Below are positions 1 through 9,174 of a stretch of 64,000 nt of DNA, piece after piece. The notes beneath the pieces are model-generated. The model did no database searches, was not told the DNA's origin, and saw only the letters and a list, made by a program, of their open reading frames with translations. A program made the position numbers and the translations under genes. The stretch lies in contig OY282559.1 in the NCBI GenBank assembly GCA_958295665.1, positions 246,384,764-246,448,763 of the forward strand. The letters are read 5' to 3'. This DNA is from Tipula vernalis. Taxonomy: Eukaryota; Arthropoda; Insecta; Diptera; Tipulidae. The first letter of the stretch is position 1. Every line of letters begins with the position of its first letter.

Positions 1-1420
1 CATCGAAAAATCCATGTGTTTGCATTCTACGTGGTTCCGTTGAAGTGAACAAGTGTCGATCGATCATGAAGTTGTTGAGTACAATGAGACTCTCTCGATG
101 TATTTTCCAATAAGTAGGTAAAGGTTGTGGAAGGGATTGGTCCCAATCCAGTTTCAATTACCATAATGACTAGATTAGCAATTAACCCAACACCACTACA
201 GGCGCCACTAGTTCGAGCGGGTCGTAAATTTGGGCGATTTGTGCAAATACAGCACGCTTGGAGATTGCTGAGTTTGCGTTGATATGAACAAAGCAATTGA
301 ATTTGTCGGTCGACGGATGCAAACGTATTCCAAGTGTTTTGATCCACTCGCTTCCATCAACGTTGACAAATGACTCGATGAATTCAGGTGGGGCGTCTTT
401 GATGATCTCGGGTATGTTAGTACACCATTTCCTTAATTCCATGCTACCAGACTGAAGTATGTTAATAATTTGAAGTTTCATCTTTATTGCAGAAGCGATT
501 GAATTTGTAACGGTCAACAAGTTATCAACGTAAACTCTTTTTTCGATAGCATTAGCGGCCGCAGGAAAGGACAGTGTGATCAAGTGCCAGCTGCTTCAGA
601 CATCTTGTATAGCAAGAAAGGGTGCGGAGGAAGTGCCATATGTGACAGTTTTCAGCTTAAATGTGGAGAGGGGTTCAACCGGAGAATCTCGCCACAAAAT
701 TAATTGAAATTTGTGATCGTTTTGTTGTACTTAAATTTGCCGGTACATTTTGGCAATGTCTGCTCTGAATGCATAAGCGTGCGCTCGGAAACGAACTAAG
801 ATCGAAAACAGATCACTCTGTACGATAGAATTCCATGATTTTCCGCTCGAGGTTTTGGCGGATCAATCGAAAACAACACGCAATTTTGTCGTGAAACTTT
901 CGGGCTTTGTAACACAATGGTGCGGCAAGTAGAATGTCGGCTCACTGATGGACTTTGGGTCAACAAGTTCCATGTGACCTAACCTCTTATACTCATCAAC
1001 GAATTTTGAATATCCGAAGAACAACTCCGGTGGTTTAAGGGTGATTTGTCTTTGCAAATTATGAAACGATGAGTAGCAAGTATTTTCGATTCCCCCAGAG
1101 TCGACGGATCCGATGAAAATGGAGCCTGACTGAATCGTCCTTCATTAAATGCATTTAAACTTAACTTCTTCTGATGATAACGGTTTGATAAATTGGGGAA
1201 AGTTCTCAATGTCCCAAAATTTCTCAATTTGATTACTCAACTTGTCTGAATCCTCGACGACCAAATGGCAACAATGGTTGGAATTCGAAAGTGTCGACAA
1301 TTTTCCAGCAATAATCCAACCCAGTATGGATTTCTGAAGCATAGGCAGTTGATCATCTAGTTTGATTAGGCACACAGAGAGTAACTCCTAATAAATCTAT
1401 GCACCCGGCAGCAAGACGAT
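1..1420 (-). pseudogene. BEL/Pao retrotransposon pol remnant (protease C-terminus, RT, start of RNase H)
   Basis: Read on the minus strand, conserved BEL/Pao blocks appear in the expected order but in several frames. The protease C-terminal block (LGWIIAGKL) lies near 1290-1320. The RT N-terminus has EYKRLGHM and LPHHCVTKPESFTTKLRVVF (863-1057). The RT palm and connection have KTLGIRLHP and AQIYDPLELVAPV (182-583). The RNase H approach (LDWDQSLP-like) runs to the left window edge, so the element is cut by the window. The RT active-site box reads YVDNLL instead of the family's YVDDLL, so the second catalytic Asp is lost. The pol of this family makes the DNA copy of the element in the cytoplasm. 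Frameshifts near 600-860 and 980-1230 show it is dead. Confidence 0.88.
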
Positions 1421-1573
1421 TTTTATATTTGAAGAGATAGCCCATGTTTCAATATTATCAATGTATGTGATTGGCTAGTAGCTCGTTATTTTTGGAAGAA
1501 CATGAACGTCAAACGTGCTACAAAATTCGGTAGTTTGTGATTTTAATGTTTTTGTTGAGCTGCCGGAATGGCA

Positions 1574-1689
1574 ATCAACAACTTCGTTATCATTTGTCTA
1601 TTTGGCCACCGCATCGGTCAAGGTTCTCATGGTCGAGAACCTTGACCAATGCGGTGGCCAAATAGACAAATGATAACGAAGTTGTTGAT
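1574..1689. repeat. 55-bp inverted repeat with 6-bp spacer
   Basis: Arms 1574-1628 and 1635-1689 are reverse complements with one mismatch (atcgg versus attgg region), separated by atggtc. The arms lie between the protease and gag remnants of the BEL/Pao element. A single-stranded copy would form a near-perfect 55-bp hairpin. Confidence 0.95.
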
Positions 1690-2150
1690 GTTGTAACAGT
1701 GGTGTTGCTATTCTTCTCCTTGCAATGTGCTAATATTGATGGGCCCTATAATTTCGAAGCAGTAGGTGGCAGCTCAGCTTTCGAATGCATGCGACTTGCT
1801 CATTGGAGGTTTTGTGTAGCAACGAATAATGTGATGAACTGCAATGTCGGCAGCGAAGCGTCACTGAGCATGTTGAAACCATACTATCAGGCCGAAGACA
1901 ATTGTAAAACACCTTGGTTTCGGTTACGAAATAGTAACGTTGATCAACAGGCAGCTATAAACTTGTGACATTGAACTATAACTTGTGACATCGAACTATT
2001 GTGTCGAACTATTTGCCTTAAAGTGGACATATGAAGATAAAAATGATTCGGTAACAGTGGGTGAAGAGTTCGATACAGGATTGGAGCGATGAGTGGACCT
2101 AACTGATGGTTTTAGTAGGGTAGATGAAGTTGGCGTGAATCGAACTGAGA
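1690..2150. other. Region between BEL/Pao pol and gag remnants, with a 20-bp tandem repeat
   Basis: No recognisable protein. It holds two direct copies of a 20-bp unit, acttgtgacattgaactata, at 1961-1980 and 1981-2000 (two differences), with a partial third copy at 2001-2014. An 89-codon plus-strand frame (1699-1968) has no recognisable motif and is probably chance. Confidence 0.6.
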
Positions 2151-2530
2151 AAATTAGCTATGTCATTTGCTGTGGGAAGACATGTAGATGAGCATCATTC
2201 CATTTATTTTTTTTTTCCGGGTCCAGTTTTGACACCATGATGTATACGATCAGATCGTCCGAATGCTTTATTGGTCTATTACGCGATTCTAGTGAACGCA
2301 AATGTAATCGGAAATGGTCGATCAAATCCAATAGTTTCTTCGGATCTATCGATTGCGTGAATGTGTTGTTCACAAATAAAATTTGACTTACCAAATCTAG
2401 CCTTGAGGATTTCTCGGGAAACCTCATAATTCTCGACTATATTAAAGTAAAATGGTACAGTTATATCGGCATGAAGCTGCAAAATTTTCCGTTCTCACTA
2501 CGTAGGGTGGATGGTATTCCACATCTGACA
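2150..2530 (-). pseudogene. BEL/Pao gag remnant (DUF1759-type)
   Basis: Minus-strand reading gives the conserved gag block of BEL/Pao elements: ADITVPFYFNIVENYEVSRE, then ILKARFGKSN and QHIHAID, in one frame. The helical LLDLIDHFRLHLRSLES block and the DLIVYIMVSKLDPEKKNKW block are in a second frame. Together these match the arrangement of DUF1759 gag domains. A frameshift near 2340-2420 separates them. In a live element this protein forms the virus-like particle. Its position upstream of the protease/RT remnant at 1-1420 in the same orientation makes it the same insertion. Confidence 0.8.
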
Positions 2531-2539
2531 CCACTCAAA

Positions 2540-4686
2540 ATGATGAATCTCAAGCTTTTTCGTGCGGTAAATATAATCGGGAATATTGCCACAAATTAAA
2601 ACAACGGAAAATAGAAACACAAACTTCAACTTGAACAATTTGAATAATAAATATTACTCCAAATAATTTGTTTGTCAAACAAGATTCAGAATTTTTCCTA
2701 AATGTTTTGGAATACCGTCGATTTCAAAACTGTGATTCAACAATCCCTTAAAACATTTAAAAATGTGAAATTTCATTTAACAGTTGTGGACGAAAATAAT
2801 TACCTGAATTCCGAATTATTTATTTATTTACTAGTCACAAACCAGTTTTATTAGTACACCAATCCCACTTACACAATCCACTTTGAGCTATATAGCTGAT
2901 TTATAGCAGATTGTGCAAGATGAGGTACGAGTAGTTTCATAGTAAAAGATGTAATAGCCATGTCCTGATAATTTAGCCAACTCTGGATTTCTGAATTTAA
3001 GGCATAATTGCAGGATACCTTCTTCTCACGAAACGGCACTTCAATGATCTACGGCTGACGGTTCCCATTTTACGCAACTGAGAATTTTTAATAATTTTTT
3101 TCAAACAATAATTTTCAAAAATAAATATTTAGAAAATTAAATATATTCGGCTAGCTTTAAAGTCCTCTCCTAACATCTATATATTGGAAATTGTTGATGC
3201 TTCTTAAAATTGTATGCTGACATTTGTATTTTATGCCACTGCTGCGGTACTACTTATATTAACCACAATGAGATTTTATTTAAGTTTTAAAATCCGAATA
3301 TTTCCCAATTATTTAATAGATAATTGGACAATTTAACCAACTTGCCAAACCGTACACTAATAGTTAAACGAAATCTCTCATCCACACACAAACTTTAATT
3401 CAAAAATTCACTCATCGTCATATACACCTCAATTTATTCCACTCATCCATATTTATATGAAACTTAAATCAGTTCATAGGTTAATTGCATGACGACAGAT
3501 AATCTAACAAACTACATAAGATTTTACAGTTTGATCTTATAAGTAGCTGTTTCCCCTTCTCTATATATACTATATACAGTTTATCTATAGTGACTACTTA
3601 ACAAATTTTTTAATCAATTAATCACACCTTTTTATCATTTTCATTTATCATCGCGCGTTTGAATAAAATTAAAATCTATCCACAATATGTAGCTATGTAT
3701 AAAAAAAATGTTTGTTGTTTTCATTTTTTATTTTAAAAATTCTTAATATTCCAAACCTTTTCTCAGGTTTTTACATTTTTAAATTAGGCAATTTCACGGT
3801 GTATTAATTTAATGAAACACCATCATTTTATATGAATCTGAATAATAAGAATAATATTTTTATTTCTTATCTCGTTAGTATCTTTCGTGGATACATACGG
3901 TTTAGTACCATCGTTCCTATCATATAAGACATAATGTTAAATGAGCATAAATGAATTTCATTCAAAGTGCGGTGATGACAGTGAATTTTAGATATTATGT
4001 TATGTGTGTAGAATTATAATAATTTATTCAATTAGAGAATTTTCTTATTTCGTTTAGAGATGGTTTAGAGATGATTTTAAAAATAATAATAATAATAAAA
4101 TGAAAACAAACGGCGTAAGATCATTGATGATCTTGATCTTATAATTTTCCAGATGAATAATATTCAATTGGGTTAAGATATGACGACGTTTATTTTACAA
4201 CGGGTGGTTATTTTAATTAACATAAATCGTATACAATGTATGGGTATTTGAATCGGTCACCCGTTCGGTTTAGACATTCGCTTCTCTATAAACATACCTG
4301 AGATATGCACATAGGTATAAGATAAAAGTTACATACTTTATCATTATACGTATATACGTACATATGTACATAAATATTGCATTCAAGTAGAGAATTTTAT
4401 TATTGTGGAAAAATGTACTGACTTTTATTTGTCGGGTTACGGTTATATAAAATTTCAAGATTTTTCGCCTTTTCTTAGTATTAAATATAGCGAACACTAA
4501 TGCTTCATATAACGCTGTATTTGCGATCCAAACGACATTTGGATACATTTTAGTAAACAAGATAGGAAAAAATCACCTGTAGATATCTATGGTCACAAAT
4601 CAAAGGGGCATTTCTCGAATTATGTCCCTCTTAAAATTGTATAGAATTTTTTTTCGGCTTTATCTGATGAATATGAGATGAATAAT
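2540..4686. other. AT-rich noncoding stretch
   Basis: Very AT-rich sequence with multiple stops in all frames and no recognisable coding block, RNA gene or long repeat. Short simple repeats occur, for example an aataat run near 4083-4098. Confidence 0.6.
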
Positions 4687-4687
4687 A

Positions 4688-4818
4688 GTATATTATACAC
4701 CAAGGTTGAGAAGTATGCTATTATAGCCCGAGCGAGTTTATAACTCTTGACGCGGAGCGTCGAGGGTTATATTAAGCGAGAGCTATAAAAGCACTTCTCA
4801 AGCGTGGTGTATATACTA
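4688..4818. repeat. Imperfect palindrome P1 (about 65-bp arms)
   Basis: The left arm starts agtatattatacaccaaggt and the right arm ends gcgtggtgtatatact. The centre is gacgc-gga-gcgtc at 4749-4761. The inner arms carry agcgag and cgaggg motifs that make this patch GC-richer than its surroundings. Pairing is imperfect but extends over the whole unit. Confidence 0.8.
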
Positions 4819-5206
4819 TTTTTTCCACTACTAGTTGTAGAAGGCACACCAACCATTAAGGTTTTTTGTTGATAAGAAAATTAATTTGATAAGGGAAACA
4901 CTTGCTCTTTAATAATATTAGCTATATCGAAGTAGTCCGAATTTTTTACTGAATTGTAGTAAGCGTAAATTTAAAATGACACTGCATTTTGTTTTGTTAT
5001 TTGAAGTTTTAATTTTGTTGAGTCAAATAATCATAATCTCCCTATCCATTTAATCGCATAACATCTAGTGTTCATTTTTCATTATTAAATAGTGGTCAAT
5101 AATAAAATATTATTAACCACTAGCCGAGAAATTTTGTTTCTCAGGCTACTAAAACACATAATAATGATGCCTTCTACGACTAGTTGTGGAAAATAGTATG
5201 TATATT
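4806..5206. mobile_element. Small TIR element next to palindrome P1
   Basis: About 38 bp at 4807-4845 (contains ccactactagttgtagaagg) recur inverted at 5167-5205 (contains ccttctacgactagttgtgg). The roughly 400-bp interior has two shorter inverted repeats, at 5090-5121 and 5122-5149, and no reading frame. The arrangement fits a non-autonomous TIR element. The superfamily is unknown. Confidence 0.6.
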
Positions 5207-5332
5207 ATTCAACGAGCATATAATGATAGCTGTTATTCACGAAGATGAAGTTTACGGACACGAGCCGATAGGCGAGTGTCGTAAATCATCTGAGTGAATA
5301 ACAGCCATTATATGCGAGTAGAATACGATACT
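5195..5332. repeat. Imperfect palindrome P2
   Basis: Arms pair from about 5195-5262 with 5266-5332. The left arm contains catataatgatagctgttat and the right arm contains ataacagccattatatgcga. The centre is around gagccgataggcgag. Its placement beside a TIR unit mirrors P1. Confidence 0.75.
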
Positions 5333-5606
5333 TTGTCCACGACCGATAAAAAGTTGTATTTTAATATCAAATCCTTTAAATAAACCTAAAATAATTTCCG
5401 TCGACATTTTAACGTTTCAGTTTAATAATAATGAAAATGGCAAGAGACTACTAGATAAAATTTCAAAAATGAAATTTTTACTTGAAAGTAGTGAATAATA
5501 GAAGAAGGGACTACTAGATAAAATAGCAGTGAATAATGGATATCATTATAGTTGAAGAAACAAACGCATAATGAGGATATTATACGTTAGTCGTGGACAA
5601 ACAGTA
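5327..5606. mobile_element. Second small TIR element next to palindrome P2
   Basis: The left end atactttgtccacgacc (about 5328-5345) and the right end gtcgtggacaaacagtat (about 5589-5605) are inverted repeats. The interior holds two copies of gactactagataaaat (near 5442 and 5508). No reading frame is present. It is probably related in organisation, not clearly in sequence, to the element at 4806-5206. Confidence 0.5.
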
Positions 5607-5888
5607 TTTATTGAAAGGGCATAAGTAGGGTGATTATTGCTTTGCATTTTACATAAGGGCATACCATATTTCGAGACAGTTCGTCTTACTTGAAGAACTA
5701 CGGTCGTAACATCAAGGACTGGCGTGGGATAAATAAGGAATATTGATCTAAGAATAAGCGTGCTGCCTGCGCTACTATCTTTACAGGCATAATAACTTGA
5801 GTGGTTTTTTAGTGAGTTGGAGTCTCACACTCCAGTTCATGATGGATTTTTACACTCAAATCATAAAATAAAAAAATAAAAAAAAAAA
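5607..5888 (+). mobile_element. Putative R2 element 3' end with poly(A) tail
   Basis: This stretch ends in an A-rich tail (about 5868-5888) immediately before tagccaaatgcc, which is the base where R2 retrotransposons join 28S rDNA. R2 elements insert with their 3' end at exactly this site. The upstream 260 bp show no coding match, as expected for a 3' UTR. The identification rests on the junction position, not on R2 protein. Confidence 0.6.
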
Positions 5889-5908
5889 TAGCCAAATGCC
5901 TCGTCATA

Positions 5909-5946
<38 letters not shown>

Positions 5947-5962
5947 ACTGTCCCTATCTACT
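5889..5962 (+). rRNA. 28S rRNA fragment, 74 bp between the R2 and R1 insertion sites
   Basis: The segment from tagccaaatgcctcgtcat through tgtccctatctact matches the highly conserved arthropod 28S sequence around the R2/R1 sites, with one evident substitution (catataat where catctaat is usual). It begins at the R2 insertion point and stops at tgtccctatctact, the 14-bp R1 target. The length is exactly the 74 bp known to separate the two sites. Nothing else of the rDNA unit is present. Confidence 0.93.
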
Positions 5963-6349
5963 CCCCTCGAGGGATAAGTATTAGTGGTGTCATCTATTAC
6001 TTATACAAGCGTATTTAAAAGTATTATTAAACGAGGAAATAAGTCATTGTCCAAAATATTTACATAAAGACGTAGAGGAGGCAACGAAGAAGTGGCTACA
6101 TCTATAAGGTGAAATAAAAATCCAATGCACGGCAAAGACAGTGCAGTAATATAGTGTAGATAGGGCGGTCGGGATATGCCACCAAAGGTGGACTGCTCTT
6201 CGGCTCCTAATGAGGGGGCTAGGAAGATGGTTGGAGCACTTTAAAGTCAGGAGTAGGAGCAAAGGTCTGAAAACCTAAAATATCATAGTGGAAACCTTCG
6301 ATGGTTATCACTGTTAAACCAATAGTGAGCGGCGGTTTTTAAGGAAATC

Positions 6350-6700
6350 ATTTTTCCCGCTGCTTCAAATATTGTTGTTAAAATCGTCAGTAATATCAAA
6401 GATGGTATTATGATCGAAACAAACAAGCAACAAGATCTGGACTTCCTTTTGAATAATAATAAGTTGTCCAACGTTGGGCTGGTAGCTTCACTACCAGAGA
6501 AATGTGTACCAAGAGTAATCATTTTTGACGTAGAGGCAGACGTGAAAATTGAAGAAGTAAAGGAAGCAATTGTTAACCAAAACTCTTGCGTGATTACTAA
6601 TGAAGATCTTAAATGTAGTTTAAAGCAAAACAGTTCATTATTTCACCACAATTTGTTAATTAAGGATTGTCCAACTGAATATGCAAAAACCTTACACGGT
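6350..6700 (+). pseudogene. R1-like ORF1 (gag-like) remnant
   Basis: Plus-strand reading gives ASNIVVKIVSNIKDG and then MIETNKQQDL with PRVIIFDVEAD followed by EEVKEAIVNQN. This matches the conserved block near the middle of R1-clade gag proteins, where a P-R-V-I-x-F-D-V strand precedes EE..x.AI..QN. The CCHC knuckles expected downstream are absent. The frame then runs into endonuclease sequence, indicating an internal deletion near 6680-6700. Confidence 0.7.
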
Positions 6701-7180
6701 AAAGGGAAAAATTGGTGGCCTAGCAACACAAACACGTATTGTAAAAGCAGCCATTGCAATAATAAATAATGATATAGAAATTCTGAAGATAACGCAAAAG
6801 TGTGACAACATTGTGTATATGTAGAGGTGAGATCAGGGCTAAGTTGTTTTTATCTGGCCAGTATATATTTTCAATATTCTGATGAACCATAAGACTAAAT
6901 AAATAAGCTTGATAATATCATGGATGGCCTTAAAAACCATCCAATTATCATAACTGGCGCCTTCAATGCTAAATCAAAACTATGGCATAATAGAGAAACA
7001 AATGATAGAGGACCTCTTGTTGAAGTTGAGTTCATAGCTAGAAGGGACCTTTTCGTTATTAACGAAGGGGGGCCAAGTATATATAGTCATAAGGGGGAAT
7101 CAAATATTGACCTAACTTTAACGACAAATGGTTTTTTGAGAAGAATATCAAATTGGTCAGTGAAAGAAAATTGGCTATAA
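6690..7180 (+). pseudogene. R1-like ORF2 endonuclease fragment
   Basis: Apurinic-type endonuclease sequence: GKIGGLATQTRIVKAAIA, then NNDIEILKITQKCDNIV, and NHPIIITGAFNAKSKLWH with RG, FVINEGG and SNIDLTLT. The catalytic GDFN motif reads GAFN, so its Asp is lost. Frame changes occur at about 6730 and 6820. In live R1 this domain nicks the 28S gene. The RT domain is missing. Confidence 0.82.
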
Positions 7181-7399
7181 TTGCAGCTCATTAACTTAAA
7201 TTTTATGATAACAAAACAAAAATCGAGCAAGATTATTATCTACTCAAACATTGTGTAATTACTGCTCCCATTAGAACTAAGCGTCGAAAGAAAAACGTAT
7301 CAACTACTTATCATATCCCAAAACTTTATGGAAAAACATACAAAATCGTTAAGATATGTGATCTATATTAGAAATTTTAAAAATATCAAAATTCCGCCA

Positions 7400-8695
7400 T
7401 CAACGCATTTGCCGGAATTTTCAAACAGCCAAATGGTACCGAAGGAAATCCGCGGTGGTAAAAAGTTTTCGCAAAAGCATGAGGACAAAACAGAACAAGT
7501 TGTCAAATTCATTAGTGATTTGGAAACCCTACAATCACATTATTGCCAAAACTCCAATATAAATAAACAGTATCTGCCTAGTGAGCTAAGCATCAAAATA
7601 CTGTGGAATTTAATTCAGAGAATGTTTCTTATTTGGTTAAATATGACTTTTTCGCAAAATTTTTGAGAACAGATTCAATTTAAGCTTTGCCTCTCCATCA
7701 ACCGATGTATGTTCCAAATGTTTTTGCGTCAAAGAAGTTAAAAAAAATTCAATGGACGTTATAGAAAAATGCCGAGTGATGACGGAATTATACGTTCACA
7801 AACAGAGAGCAACAACTTTTTACGAAGAATTGCGAAAGGAGAACGACCATGAAATTGTATTCTCTTTCGATTGCCAAAAAAACAACAACTAAATTGCTAG
7901 ATCAGTCGACATATTTTTCAAGGCAGCTGTATCAGTACAATTTCACTATATGCAAAAGTTCTTCAAATCTAACCAATTATGGCAAAATGTTTTCTGTTTT
8001 ACGTGAAATGAAGCAAAGAGACCCAAAGGGTCTAATGAAATCGCTTCTGCAGTTTACCATCAATTAAATTTGACTCAGTTTGATGAAAGTGCCACTTCAG
8101 GTGAACTTTTAAAATGGTTGAACAACGCTCCAGTACAAATTACGCAAGTGACAATATTTTTTTCAGTACCTGGGGGCCTATTTTCGAATTCCACATCCAT
8201 TTTCCACATGTGGACATCTGTCAAAGTACACACAAAAACGTTCAAAAATTTTAATTCGTATATAAAACACATGCGGCATGAACATTTTCCTATATGGGGA
8301 ATTTTTTCCACATGCTTATACCCATTCGGAAATATTCCCTTAGTACCGAAAAATTTCAATTTTTATGAATTTTGACAGATGTCCACATGTGGAAAATGGA
8401 TGTGGAATTCGAAAATTGGGCCCCAGGACACTCTTTTATCCCACCGGATCGAGTTTTAGGACGCATAGAAAAGAATTGAAGAATATATTGATATATTCAA
8501 AGATCATGGAACGGTTTTCAATTTAGAGGATCTTCCGGTTTACGATTGGAAATCAACAGCCCAACAGGTTTTCAAGCCCCTCAATAACCTCTAACTAGGA
8601 AACCCGAAATCGATTTTTAAAAGACGAAATATTATCGAAAACGAAGATGACGAAATATTGTCTAATGTTATGGAGCAGGATGTAATGCACATTTA
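7400..8695 (+). pseudogene. Insect transposase-family pseudogene (RGG/HYCR/PPDR type), interrupted by a MITE
   Basis: Frames joined by eye show an ordered set of blocks: RGGKKFSQKHEDKTEQVVKF, SHYCQNS, LPSELSIKILWNL, FNLSFASPSTDVCSKC, VHKQRATTFYEELRKEND, FSFDCQKN, then FFSVPG and, after an insertion, HSFIPPDRVLGRIEKN and VYDWK. The same block order occurs in the gene at 19710-21490, so the two are homologous. This family is common in insect genomes as a transposase-like protein. A Sola-type assignment is only a hypothesis. Multiple frameshifts and stops make this copy nonfunctional. Confidence 0.78.
8169..8427. mobile_element. MITE with about 56-bp TIRs inside the transposase pseudogene
   Basis: Left TIR 8169-8225 and right TIR 8372-8427 are near-perfect inverted copies containing gaattccacatccattttcc and acatgtggacatctgtc. 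The host reading frame resumes exactly after it (VPG before, GHS-type sequence after), so the insertion point is certain. The flanks read cctgg and ccagg, so the target duplication is ambiguous, possibly a CWG type. The interior of about 145 bp has no coding capacity. Confidence 0.9.
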
Positions 8696-8699
8696 AAGT

Positions 8700-9160
8700 G
8701 ATTTTTTTCGTTTAAGTTATTAAACTTAATATTTAATTGTTTTTTTTTTCTAAATATTATACATAATTATTTTATGTATTTAGTATATTTTATTTCGAGA
8801 CTGAATTATTTGACAAAATAAATAGAGACTGAATTCATAATAAAAAAATTGGTTTATTTTTTTCCAAAACTACTCAAAAACATGTCTTGCTGTTCCAAAA
8901 CAATCTAAAAATTTAGTTGTTTCCAAAACTCTCCATTTTGGTTTTAATAAATCGTTTAAAAAATTAGTTATTAATTTCCCACGAGTCCAGTTGGCTTATT
9001 TTATTCTTAAGTACTTCAGGAACAATAAAAAGCATTAAAAGTACATTATAACTAAAAAAAAACTTTCATCTAAGAAATTTTCGTTTTACCAAAAACAGCT
9101 TAGCTGCGAATAGGCAGTTTTGGAAACGGACACCTCATATATAAGGAATGTACAGGTTAT
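8700..9160. other. AT-rich noncoding stretch
   Basis: No reading frame or RNA feature recognised. It has A- and T-runs, plus ttccaaaac motifs repeated near 8861, 8894 and 8921. Confidence 0.55.
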
Positions 9161-9174
9161 ATTAGCGAATTATA
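9161..9174. repeat. 5' target-site duplication of the LINE (14 bp)
   Basis: attagcgaattata here is identical to 11617-11630. The two copies bracket the LINE at 9175-11616. Confidence 0.88.

Larger units (their letters stand above)
5963..7190 (+). mobile_element. R1-like non-LTR retrotransposon, truncated
   Basis: The element begins directly after the R1 target sequence in 28S DNA. About 400 bp of leader is followed by a gag-like ORF1 piece and an endonuclease piece. The sequence then becomes an unrelated transposase remnant near 7190-7330, so RT and the 3' end are missing. R1 elements insert site-specifically into 28S genes by target-primed reverse transcription. Confidence 0.8.

Noticed and set aside
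8070..8375. Plus and minus open frames of about 100 codons
   Set aside because: Both run through the MITE at 8169-8427 and owe their openness to the palindromic ends.
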